Source: Teredinibacter waterburyi
GTDB taxonomy: Bacteria > Pseudomonadota > Gammaproteobacteria > Pseudomonadales > Cellvibrionaceae
Length of the DNA stretch: 64,000 nucleotides
Direction of reading: 5' to 3'
Assembly: GCF_001922985.1 (NCBI RefSeq)
Contig: NZ_MRUH01000164.1
Location: forward strand, 62,001-126,000
Shown here: piece after piece, positions 48,383 to 56,656 of the stretch
Position numbering within the stretch: position 1 is the stretch's first letter
How the letters are laid out: each line of letters opens with the position of its first letter
Made by a program: the position numbers and the translations under genes
The notes under the pieces: generated by a model
The model's input: the letters and a program-made list of their open reading frames with translations, nothing else
Told to the model about the DNA's origin: nothing
Databases searched by the model: none

Positions 48383-50134
48383 TCAAAGAACGTCATCGCG
48401 CTTCCACACAAACGCCACTTCCACACAGTTGCCCGGCGGGTGCACAACAATACGATCGCAGATACTCTCTAGCAAATCAAAACCGCGGCCGTGAAAATTC
48501 AACGAATCGCCCGATTGGCCTGGGCTCGTCGTCTCGACCTTTGACTCTGCCTCACGAGCAGTAAAGTCAAAGCCGGCTCCGGAATCGAGGATTCGTATCG
48601 TTAGTTCTCCGCCGTCTGGGTGAAGCTTGTGCTGAAGATCTATCTCAATATTGCCTTCATCCAAGGCACTCAATCGCGCGTGCTTAAGATCGTAAAATTC
48701 AGCGAACCCTGAAGGAGTCGCTTTGAGTTCCGACGACAACCCCAAAACACCATGCTCAAGCGCATTTGCATACAACTCTGCCAACACCGTATAGAGGGTG
48801 GAACTGCGCTCCTTTAGACCGGGCACATCGTTAATAAGATTAATAATTAGCGGTAATGGGTCGTATTTTTCGAGACTTGTGGTCGCCAAGTAGAAAGAGA
48901 AAGCCCAATCTTGCAAATGCCCTTCTTGAATTTTCTTCGTTTCGTCAGCTGCTGGTCGCTTAGGAATGTGCTGTACATCTAGTTCGATAACGGAGATGTC
49001 ATCGTCTTTATCCGATGTGCCGATATGGTTATGTACCTGGCCGATGATTTCGTCGAACAAACCCGGTGATCCGGGCCTTCGTTCCAATAAGCGCCGCAGG
49101 CGTTCGTCGCCAAACATTTCACCGTCTTCGTTGCGTGCTTCAACTATACCGTCGGACCACATAAAAAAACGGTCACAAGGTTCCAGTGGCAAACGCATCT
49201 CCTGACATTTGAATTCTTTTTCGGAAAGAACCCCTAAGGGTAAATTCTTTGCTTTAATAATTTCGTAACTGTTGGTACTAACCTTATAAAGCATAGAGTC
49301 CGGCATACCGCCGCTCCATACTTTTAAACGACGCTTGTCTAAATTCACATCGATACAGGTCGCGCAACAAAAAAAACCGATCGGTAGAATATCGTGAAGT
49401 TTAGAGTTTATTTCAGTGAGAATATCCAGCATCGAAAAGCCCTTTCTCACCATTCCGTAGAAGGTTGAAGCAAGCGGCATAGAGCCAATCGCAGCTGGTA
49501 AACCGTGACCGGTAAAGTCACCGAGCAGGATCATCATATTACCGGCGGGGCCAACCTCGGCGACTAACACATCGCCGTTAAAAACGGCTTGGGGCGACAT
49601 GTAATACTTAATGATGTTTAAATCGAGACAACCTGAGTGTGCAATCTTATCGTAAAGTTGCTTAGCGACTGTCTGCTCGCGGATAAGGTGCTGGTTGTGA
49701 AGCTCTATCGTCTGCTTCTGTCGCACCATGGTTTTATGCATTTCACGCACACGCGTTAACGCCTTAATCTTCGACTCTAAAACAACCCGGTTATAGGGCT
49801 TAGTTAAAAAGTCATCGCCACCCGCTTCTATGCATTCAACCAGCGATTCATCGTCGCTGAGGGAAGTAAGGAAAATAATGGGGACTATCGTATCTTGAGT
49901 TTGACCGCGAATAATCTTTGCAGCCTCAACCCCTCCCATAACGGGCATTAATACATCCAGCAATACAATGTCGGGAAGGTGCTTCTCAAAGGCTTGCACG
50001 GCCTGCGCACCATCAGCAGCAACCACAGGAATATGGCCGGACTTTTTAACGATCGACTCAAGAATTAAGCGATCCGGAGCCGAGTCTTCTGCGATAAGCA
50101 CTGTAAGTGCTGAATTTTTAACCGTTGTCACCAT
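48383..50134 (-). CDS. hsbR: HsbR-like response regulator with PP2C phosphatase and anti-sigma kinase domains
   Basis: A protein of about 583 residues in three parts. The N-terminal receiver has its phosphoacceptor Asp in VLLDVLMPVMGG. The middle SpoIIE/PP2C phosphatase (about 190-390) shows GDFTGHGLPAAIGS and MWSDGIVEARNEDGEMFG. The C-terminal HATPase/anti-sigma kinase domain shows AELYANALEHGVLGL and DSGAGFD. This is the HsbR layout; HsbR phosphorylates or dephosphorylates the STAS protein HsbA. The start is uncertain: an ATG at 50134, a TTG at 50143, or a GTG at 50131 that sits best relative to GGGAG. It lies between the HsbA-like and HptB-like genes. Confidence 0.87.
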   Translation of the reverse strand: MVTTVKNSALTVLIAEDSAPDRLILESIVKKSGHIPVVAADGAQAVQAFEKHLPDIVLLDVLMPVMGGVEAAKIIRGQTQDTIVPIIFLTSLSDDESLVECIEAGGDDFLTKPYNRVVLESKIKALTRVREMHKTMVRQKQTIELHNQHLIREQTVAKQLYDKIAHSGCLDLNIIKYYMSPQAVFNGDVLVAEVGPAGNMMILLGDFTGHGLPAAIGSMPLASTFYGMVRKGFSMLDILTEINSKLHDILPIGFFCCATCIDVNLDKRRLKVWSGGMPDSMLYKVSTNSYEIIKAKNLPLGVLSEKEFKCQEMRLPLEPCDRFFMWSDGIVEARNEDGEMFGDERLRRLLERRPGSPGLFDEIIGQVHNHIGTSDKDDDISVIELDVQHIPKRPAADETKKIQEGHLQDWAFSFYLATTSLEKYDPLPLIINLINDVPGLKERSSTLYTVLAELYANALEHGVLGLSSELKATPSGFAEFYDLKHARLSALDEGNIEIDLQHKLHPDGGELTIRILDSGAGFDFTAREAESKVETTSPGQSGDSLNFHGRGFDLLESICDRIVVHPPGNCVEVAFVWKRDDVL

Positions 50135-50162
50135 TACTCCCAAACTCTATGGGTTAAAGCTA

Positions 50163-50471
50163 TCACTGAATTGTGAACAGCTGTTCAAAGCTTGAGATGG
50201 TAAAAATCTTTCTGACCTCGGGACTGCAGTTTACAATTGAGATATGTGACTTTTCGCCGCCGGCAAAATCGCGCAGCACCAGCAACATCCCCAGTGCCGA
50301 GCTATCCAGATGTATCGCTTTCTGCAAGTCGACAATAATAGACTCCAGCCCCGCAGCATCAACATCTTCGTACGAGCGACGAAAATCATTTAGTGAGGAC
50401 GCATCAAAGCGCCCATCAATAACAATTGTGAGTGATTTTCCATCACCTGTTGTCTTTGCATTTATGCTCAT
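50163..50471 (-). CDS. hsbA: HsbA-like STAS anti-anti-sigma factor
   Basis: A 102-residue STAS domain with the phosphorylatable serine in HLDSSALGMLLVL. In P. aeruginosa unphosphorylated HsbA binds the anti-sigma factor FlgM and frees FliA, whereas phosphorylated HsbA promotes c-di-GMP signalling through HsbD. It starts the hsbA-hsbR-hptB run, with 28 bp to hsbR. A weak sigma-28-like element lies upstream (50564-50590). Confidence 0.83.
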   Translation of the reverse strand: MSINAKTTGDGKSLTIVIDGRFDASSLNDFRRSYEDVDAAGLESIIVDLQKAIHLDSSALGMLLVLRDFAGGEKSHISIVNCSPEVRKIFTISSFEQLFTIQ

Positions 50472-50563
50472 AGTTATATCTCTAGATTACAAATAATAAG
50501 ATGGTCTAGGCACGACTAAAATAGGAATTAAGTCGCGCTTCCCCCAGCACACATAAAGATGAA

Positions 50564-50590
50564 TTAAACGCCAGGCTAGCTAAAACTTTG
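50564..50590 (-). promoter_or_regulatory. Possible sigma-28 promoter for hsbA-hsbR-hptB
   Basis: On the minus strand CAAAGTTT is followed after exactly 11 bases by GCGTTTAA. The -35 half matches 7 of 8 consensus bases (TAAAGTTT). The -10 half matches 5 of 8 (GCCGATAA). It is 93 bp upstream of hsbA. The call is tentative. Confidence 0.35.
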
Positions 50591-50686
50591 TTTAAAAGCC
50601 CGCATGGTCACTTAAAAACACTCAACTAAAAGTATCTATATAGAGGATAGACCATTTTTAATATAAGGATAATTTTGTATAGCGGG

Positions 50687-51793
50687 CTAGAAAAAAGCTT
50701 CCGCTAAGATATAGCGGCTAATTTTATCTAGCGCCAATACTTTACTCGCGGCGCCAAGCTTTACCGCAGCACCCGGCATCCCCCAGACCACACTCGAAGA
50801 TTCGTCTTGTACCACAGTTACCACCCCAGCACGATGTAAGCGTAGCAGCGCTTCGGCGCCATCTTTTCCCATACCGGTTAACAAAACCGCAATTGCATTC
50901 GCTCCGATATTAGCGCTTGTATTCGTAGCTAGATTTAGTTTGTTCGCCTGTGCTGTGACGGTCACAAGCGAATCAAATAAAGCTTCAACTGAAGGCCGGT
51001 GACGATTAATCTCAGCATCTCTGCCCAGCCGACAAACCAATCCGTGCGTGGAACGATCCAAACGTAAATGCGAGTGTCCAGGCGCAATATAAACGCTGCC
51101 AGGCTGCACTGGTTCGCCATCGGAGGCCTCAACCACCTTAACCGCAGATAGCCCATCAAGGCGGCGCGCAAACGAGGCACTGAACTCCGCGGGGATATGC
51201 TGAGCAACTAGAATTGGGGGCGAATTCTCCGGCAAGCGAACAACGAGCTCCTTAATCGCCTCTGTGCCCCCAGTCGATGCGCCAACCACACAGACAAAGT
51301 CTGGTTTAAGCGTTTTATACTCGGCAACAGTCAAGCGTAACGGGCGAGCTTTATCTATGGTCGAAGAGTAAGGCTGGCTGGCAATATTTGCGCTAGCGGC
51401 GGCATAAACCTTTTCGACAATTTCGGCGCTATAACGATCGAGAGAACCGGCATCGTCGTTAATTGGCTTAGCCACGAAGTCAACTGCGCCTAGCTCGAGC
51501 GCCTCGAGTGTTTGTGGAGCACCCTGCTGGGTAAGCGTAGAAATCATCACCACCGGTAACGGCCGTAAACGCATCAGGTTTTTTAAGAACGCGATGCCGT
51601 TCATTCTCGGCATTTCAATATCGAGCGTTAGCACATCTGGGTGCAAACGCTTAATGAGTTCTCGCGCTTCGTAGGGGTCTGCCGCACTGCCGACAACGCG
51701 AAGACGTGGATCTGCATTAAGTACTTCTTGTAGAACAGCTCGAACTAAAGCCGAGTCATCTACAATTAGAACCTTTACCGGAGACCCATTCAT
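50687..51793 (-). CDS. cheB2: Chemotaxis methylesterase CheB of the second system
   Basis: A 368-residue receiver-methylesterase. Phosphoacceptor D58 lies in LTLDIEMPRMNG, the catalytic serine in VVGASTGGTEAI, the histidine in VAQHIPAEF and the aspartate in LTGMGKDGAEA. It is the last gene of the second chemosensory operon, after cheD (47-bp gap). It is expected to demethylate the soluble PAS receptor encoded upstream. Confidence 0.93.
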   Translation of the reverse strand: MNGSPVKVLIVDDSALVRAVLQEVLNADPRLRVVGSAADPYEARELIKRLHPDVLTLDIEMPRMNGIAFLKNLMRLRPLPVVMISTLTQQGAPQTLEALELGAVDFVAKPINDDAGSLDRYSAEIVEKVYAAASANIASQPYSSTIDKARPLRLTVAEYKTLKPDFVCVVGASTGGTEAIKELVVRLPENSPPILVAQHIPAEFSASFARRLDGLSAVKVVEASDGEPVQPGSVYIAPGHSHLRLDRSTHGLVCRLGRDAEINRHRPSVEALFDSLVTVTAQANKLNLATNTSANIGANAIAVLLTGMGKDGAEALLRLHRAGVVTVVQDESSSVVWGMPGAAVKLGAASKVLALDKISRYILAEAFF

Positions 51794-51840
51794 ACGCTTG
51801 TCAGCTCTACCAAAGTTGATAATTAAAAAGTATTTATGAT

Positions 51841-52488
51841 CTAGAAAATCTCGATATCACCAGCGTAAGTATTTTTTCGCATAGAATCAAAATACGCCTG
51901 CTCACGTTTTTCTATTGTCTGATTAGCAAGCGAGCGCAATCGCTTCAATTTTACTGCCCCCGTATCAGGGAAATACAAAACCTTACGGGCACAGGTATCA
52001 CCCACATTTATTGCTGCTACCGGCAATTTCTCCTGCTTTAAAAAGTTCAAAACAAACTCGATGTTACGTGCACCTATATCAATTTTTGTCATGCAAGAGA
52101 GAACCTTACCGCCACCAAATAACTTAACTTCCAAGTTTTCTCTACGTCCGCCGGACTTTAAAATGGCATTAATAAGGTATTCCATAGCCCAGTTCCCATA
52201 ACACAATTCAGGATTGACCGCAGAATTTCGACTAATCATTTTTTCCGAGGATTGAATTGGCAGCATAAAATGATTCATACCACCAACACCGATTACCTTG
52301 TCGCGAATACAGGCAGCTACACAAGAGCCCAAGACGGTTACGACCATCTCCCCCCGATCGCTAACATAACATTCACCAGGTAATATTTTTGCAGCGGGAA
52401 TATCTAAGGCGCGATCCCAATATCGATTTATATGTTCAAACCCTTTCAACGGCCGAGTGGGGATATAGGGTTTACTAAGTTCAACCAC
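51841..52488 (-). CDS. cheD: Chemoreceptor glutamine deamidase CheD
   Basis: A 215-residue CheD. The catalytic cysteine is C56 in TVLGSCVAACIRD, and the histidine is H73 in GGMNHFMLP. It deamidates receptor glutamines to create methylation sites. The order cheR-cheD-cheB is that of P. aeruginosa Che2. The tail after residue 165 is basic. Confidence 0.94.
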   Translation of the reverse strand: MVELSKPYIPTRPLKGFEHINRYWDRALDIPAAKILPGECYVSDRGEMVVTVLGSCVAACIRDKVIGVGGMNHFMLPIQSSEKMISRNSAVNPELCYGNWAMEYLINAILKSGGRRENLEVKLFGGGKVLSCMTKIDIGARNIEFVLNFLKQEKLPVAAINVGDTCARKVLYFPDTGAVKLKRLRSLANQTIEKREQAYFDSMRKNTYAGDIEIF

Positions 52489-52614
52489 GAACTAGCTCAC
52501 ATTTTATATCTATCATAATTCCCCTATCGTGCTTTTAAATAATGAATAAAACCAATAGAAAACTCAATCTATATAACCATAGCAAACGGCACTAAAGAGG
52601 TATGCAATAGCGCG

Positions 52615-53460
52615 CTATTCGACACGCTGATAAACTGTACGGCCGAGCGATTTAAATCGAGTAGAAATATTGTGTAAATTCTCCGAGTGGCCTATGAATA
52701 GGTAGCCACCCACTTTTAGCAATTCCGCATAGCGATCGAACAAACGCCTCTGGGTTTCAACATCAAAATAGATCACAACATTACGACAAAATATCACGTC
52801 AAAAGGGCCTTTCATTGGCCAGCCATGCAAGAGGTTCAACTGCTTAAAGGTAATTAGCGCTCGAATGGAATCCTTCACTCGAACAAACTGGTCAGATGTA
52901 TCAAGTGAAAGGTAGCGGCGATAGACTTCGGGTATATTCTCCGCGCGTTCCACTGCGTATACACCCGCCGTTGCCTTTTCCAAGACGTGACTATCGAGAT
53001 CGGTCGCGAGAATTTTCGCTTGCCAATCGCGTAAATTTAGGGTGCTTTTTAAAACCATTGCCAAAGAATAAGGTTCTTCTCCGGTAGAACAACCCGCAGA
53101 CCATATGCGAATTTTTTTACTAACCGCATTACACCTTTGCAAATCCGCTAATACAAAACTTTTAAGGAATTCGAAGTGATGGTTTTCCCGAAAAAAAGAG
53201 GTGAGATTGGTCGTTATAGAATTTACGAACTCTAGACTCTCATTGCCTTGATCAAACTCAATTCGATCACAATAATCGGAAAATGTAGCAATATTTAACT
53301 TGCGCAGCCTACGCGACAACCGGCCATAAACCATATTTTTTTTATGATCAGAAAGGCTAATACCGGTCAATTGATATGCAAGTGACTTTATCTTAGCAAA
53401 GTCCTTATCCGTCATTGGAAATTCGCGATCGACAAAATCACGTTGCGCTGGATTATTCAA
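52615..53460 (-). CDS. cheR: Chemoreceptor methyltransferase CheR
   Basis: A 281-residue SAM-dependent glutamate methyltransferase. The N-terminal helical domain includes KKNMVYGRLSRRLRKL. The catalytic domain shows WSAGCSTGEEPYSLAM and FDVIFCRNVVIYFD. No ATG fits well. I chose the TTG at 53460, preceded by GAGGTGGTTA. A TTG four codons earlier is part of that site, and the ATG at about 53415 would cut into the family N-terminus (REFPMTDKDF). It lies between the PAS receptor and cheD, and a receptor C-terminal tether peptide probably recruits it. Confidence 0.92.
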   Translation of the reverse strand: MNNPAQRDFVDREFPMTDKDFAKIKSLAYQLTGISLSDHKKNMVYGRLSRRLRKLNIATFSDYCDRIEFDQGNESLEFVNSITTNLTSFFRENHHFEFLKSFVLADLQRCNAVSKKIRIWSAGCSTGEEPYSLAMVLKSTLNLRDWQAKILATDLDSHVLEKATAGVYAVERAENIPEVYRRYLSLDTSDQFVRVKDSIRALITFKQLNLLHGWPMKGPFDVIFCRNVVIYFDVETQRRLFDRYAELLKVGGYLFIGHSENLHNISTRFKSLGRTVYQRVE

Positions 53461-53616
53461 TAACCACCTCAATACTATTCAAGAACCCCCACAACACCAT
53501 TCAAAAATCGACACAACTGAATACGTTTAGTGCTGCAAAGCGGAACGAATCCTCGGCATTCCCCACTAAAGCATCAATACCGTCGCTGAAAATACCGAGA
53601 TAGAATCTAATGGTAG

Positions 53617-55971
53617 TTAAAAGTCTTCCCATTCCTCATCGCTGCCAGCCGCTTTATTGGAATTCAGTTTGGAGCTACTTTTCTTCGGGGTATTGATTAG
53701 AGTTGCTCTCGACGCTGCGCCGCTAGTATAGGTAGTCGCAGCACCGCCAACCGTGTCACCTAGTACAGAAAAGAAGGACACTATTTGATTCATATTGCGC
53801 GCCTGATCAGCCATGGACTCACCCGCCGCTGTCGCCTCTTCTACTAAAGCAGCATTCTGTTGTGTCATTTCATCCATCTGAGTTACGGCGGTATTTACCT
53901 GCTCTATACCCGAGCTCTGTTCTCGCGCAGCCTCCGCTATACCCGTGATCATCGCGGTTACCTGCTCAACACTGGCGACAATTTCGGCAAGTGTTTCACC
54001 GGAATCGTTGACCAAACCAGTGCCATCTTCAATACCCGCAACACTGTCTCGAATAAGATCTTTAATATCTTTCGCAGCCGCCGCCGAACGCTGCGCGAGG
54101 TTGCGTACCTCTCCGGCAACCACCGCAAAGCCTCGGCCCTGTTCACCCGCCCGCGCAGCCTCTACCGCAGCATTGAGCGCTAACAGATTGGTTTGGAATG
54201 CTATCTCGTCGATAACACCAATAATGTCGCTAATTTTTTTACTGGAACGATTTATCTCTTCCATCGCCTGCACGGCCCTACCGACAACTTCGCCGCCTGT
54301 TCGCGCCTTAACTTGCGCATCCAATACCATTTGATTCGCCTTAATTGCATTGTCCGCACTTTGGCGTACGGTGGATGTCATCTCTTCCATGCTCGATGCC
54401 GTTTCCTCAAGCGACGATGCTTGCTCTTCGGTACGCTGGCTTAAATCGGCATTGCCTTGGGCAATTTCGTCAGCCGCCGTCATAATAGTATGTGCCGAGG
54501 TTCGAATTTGCGTGATAACATCGGTTAGTTTATCCGCCGTTGCGTTGGCATCATTTTTTAACTGTCCGTAGGCGCCCGAATAATTACGCGTGATACGCTC
54601 AGACAAATCCCCACGTGCCATCGCACCAAGCATACGTATCACATCGTTTACGGCAACCTCAGTAGTGCTAACTAACTCATTTAAGCCGCGACCAAGCTTG
54701 AGAAAAAATCCGTCTTTGCCTTGAATATCAACTTGCTGACTAAAATCCCCCTCTCCTGCAGCCGCGACTAAACGATCTATTTCATCTTCAATTGCCAATT
54801 CTGCAGTGCGGTCCGCCCACTCAACAACGGTTCCTAGACGCTCGCCGCTAACAACGATCGGTGTTGCAATTACGGTGAAGGTTCTACCGCCAACGCGCGC
54901 ATTGCCATTGTAAGTACCCGTAAGGTTCTTGAGTAAATCACGTTGATGCGCGGGGTTTTTGTGGAAAATATCGATATTGGCACCCTTGATTTTACTTACA
55001 TCAAAACTGGTCAATTCTTTTCTAATATCCGTTTGAGCTTCTGCCATCATTTTATTTACGGCTTCATTCAAGTAGATAATATTATTGTCGGTATCGGCAA
55101 TCATTACATTTGCCGTAACACTATCGAGCGCCAATTTTACTCTCGCGTTTTCATCCGCTACACGCTTGAATTCGCTCTCTTTGGCTAAACGCTCAGTTTT
55201 ATCTTCCCATTCGACTAATGTTCCAAGACGCTCGCCATCTGGCCCCAACCAAGGCGATGCGATCAAACCAAAGGTTAGCTCGGCAATTTTAATATTCGTT
55301 TTGAAAGGGCTATTTAGAGCCTTAAGAACACCGCGTTGATGCGAAGGTTTCACATGAAAGGAATCAACATTAGTGCCGATTAACTTATCAACACTGAACG
55401 ATGGCAGCTGAGTCTTAATTGTCGCCTCGTTGGCTTTAAGCATATCAACTACCGTGTCGTTCATGTAAACGATATTAAGCTCATTGTCAGCCAACATAAC
55501 ATTGGCCTGACACAGCTTTAGAGCACTAGCTAAATTGGCTATTCTCTGATTTTCAATCGCTTGCATTTTTTGCTGGGTGATGTCGTTTGCAAACTTGATA
55601 ACCTTGTAGTATTTCCCATTAGCGTCAGCAAGTGGATTGTAGGAGCCTTGAATCCAAATTTCTTTGGCATTCTTCCCTACACGCTTAAATTCAGCACTCA
55701 GATGTTGGCCACGATTTAGATCGCCCCAAAAGTTACGGTACTCGTTCGATGCACTCTCTTCTGGGGCGACAAACATACTATGATGACGACCAACAACTTC
55801 ATCTAACCTATACCCCATAACCGCGAGAAAATTTTCATTCGCCGTAATAATATTGCCAGCCATATCGAACTCTATAACCGCTTGGGTTTTATTAACCGCA
55901 TCCAATTTATCTGACAATGCACGTCGAGATTCGCCTTTACCAAAACCAAATAGTGAAAGTAGAGTACCCAT
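53617..55971 (-). CDS. Soluble multi-PAS methyl-accepting chemotaxis protein with CheR-tether tail
   Basis: A 784-residue chemoreceptor with no transmembrane helix, so it is cytoplasmic. Three PAS domains occupy about 25-135, 156-258 and 287-389; the second and third are clear duplicates, each with an FHxxPxHQR motif. Two HAMP-like segments (about 395-490) lead into the signalling domain, with the hairpin tip around [21 protein letters not shown] (589-609). The last residues, EWEDF, form a WxxF pentapeptide like those that tether CheR. In P. aeruginosa the soluble receptor Aer2/McpB sits at the same position in cluster 2. The ligand is unknown; oxygen or redox sensing is plausible for PAS domains but not shown. 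Confidence 0.92.
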   Translation of the reverse strand: MGTLLSLFGFGKGESRRALSDKLDAVNKTQAVIEFDMAGNIITANENFLAVMGYRLDEVVGRHHSMFVAPEESASNEYRNFWGDLNRGQHLSAEFKRVGKNAKEIWIQGSYNPLADANGKYYKVIKFANDITQQKMQAIENQRIANLASALKLCQANVMLADNELNIVYMNDTVVDMLKANEATIKTQLPSFSVDKLIGTNVDSFHVKPSHQRGVLKALNSPFKTNIKIAELTFGLIASPWLGPDGERLGTLVEWEDKTERLAKESEFKRVADENARVKLALDSVTANVMIADTDNNIIYLNEAVNKMMAEAQTDIRKELTSFDVSKIKGANIDIFHKNPAHQRDLLKNLTGTYNGNARVGGRTFTVIATPIVVSGERLGTVVEWADRTAELAIEDEIDRLVAAAGEGDFSQQVDIQGKDGFFLKLGRGLNELVSTTEVAVNDVIRMLGAMARGDLSERITRNYSGAYGQLKNDANATADKLTDVITQIRTSAHTIMTAADEIAQGNADLSQRTEEQASSLEETASSMEEMTSTVRQSADNAIKANQMVLDAQVKARTGGEVVGRAVQAMEEINRSSKKISDIIGVIDEIAFQTNLLALNAAVEAARAGEQGRGFAVVAGEVRNLAQRSAAAAKDIKDLIRDSVAGIEDGTGLVNDSGETLAEIVASVEQVTAMITGIAEAAREQSSGIEQVNTAVTQMDEMTQQNAALVEEATAAGESMADQARNMNQIVSFFSVLGDTVGGAATTYTSGAASRATLINTPKKSSSKLNSNKAAGSDEEWEDF
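54805..55506 (-). repeat. Tandem PAS duplication within the soluble receptor
   Basis: Residues 156-258 and 287-389 of the receptor align without large gaps. Shared patterns include ANVMxADxxxNIxYxN, then FHxxPxHQR, then GERLGTxVEWxDxT. This marks an internal duplication of one sensory domain. Confidence 0.8.
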
Positions 55972-55993
55972 AATTCTATATCCATTTAAATGT

Positions 55994-56028
55994 AAAACAA
56001 TATTACCTAAAGGTGGGAATATTGTTTT
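55994..56028. terminator. A/T-rich hairpin between cheW2 and the PAS receptor
   Basis: Perfect 11-bp arms AAAACAATATT (55994-56004) and AATATTGTTTT (56018-56028) enclose an inner ACCT-AA-AGGT stem. On the minus strand the descending arm ends in TTTT. It could be a partial terminator or a processing site that sets receptor levels relative to cheY-cheA-cheW. Confidence 0.5.
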
Positions 56029-56069
56029 CTAATAAAACAACAGCAGCTATTGAAATAGTTACCCACATA

Positions 56070-56642
56070 TTAGCCAGAAATTGAACTGTCGGTGAAAGCC
56101 CCATCAACCAAGGCGGGAACTTGATCCAACACTAACAACTTATCGATATCCAAGAGAATAATCATTTTGTCGTTAACACTAACTAGACTACGTATAAACT
56201 CCACGTTAGCCGCATTCCCCAAATCTGGCACACTTCGCATATCGCTAGCGGCCAAAGCATAGACATCGGAAACAGCATCGACAACAATACCCATAATTCG
56301 GCTGCCAGAAGAAGTTTGAACTTTTAAAACGATTACGACTGTGAGAGGTGTGTAGGATATTGCCGGCATATTAAAACACTGGCGCAAGTCAATGATTGGC
56401 ACAATCGTTCCGCGCAAATTGATTACGCCTTTTACGTGCGGAGGAGCGTTGGGAATCGGAGTTGCCGAATCCCATCCACGAATTTCTTGAACGCAAAGAA
56501 TATCCACGCCGTACTCCTCGCCCGCCATCATAAACGTTAGATACTGATCATTCTCGTGCGCATTCATGTCGGTGGTATTCATCACCTGAGCACTTTGCGG
56601 TACGGACGAATTTGATATATCTGATTTAGACGGTATTTGCAT
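56070..56642 (-). CDS. cheW2: CheW coupling protein of the second system
   Basis: A 190-residue CheW with a 25-residue N-terminal extension. The CheW core includes YLTFMMAGEEYGVDILCVQEIRGW, INLRGTIVPIIDLR and VDAVSDVYAL. It should couple the soluble PAS receptor to the CheA encoded 14 bp upstream. The sequence is well diverged from the 161-residue CheW of the main array. Confidence 0.94.
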   Translation of the reverse strand: MQIPSKSDISNSSVPQSAQVMNTTDMNAHENDQYLTFMMAGEEYGVDILCVQEIRGWDSATPIPNAPPHVKGVINLRGTIVPIIDLRQCFNMPAISYTPLTVVIVLKVQTSSGSRIMGIVVDAVSDVYALAASDMRSVPDLGNAANVEFIRSLVSVNDKMIILLDIDKLLVLDQVPALVDGAFTDSSISG

Positions 56643-56656
56643 AACCTTACCTCAAC

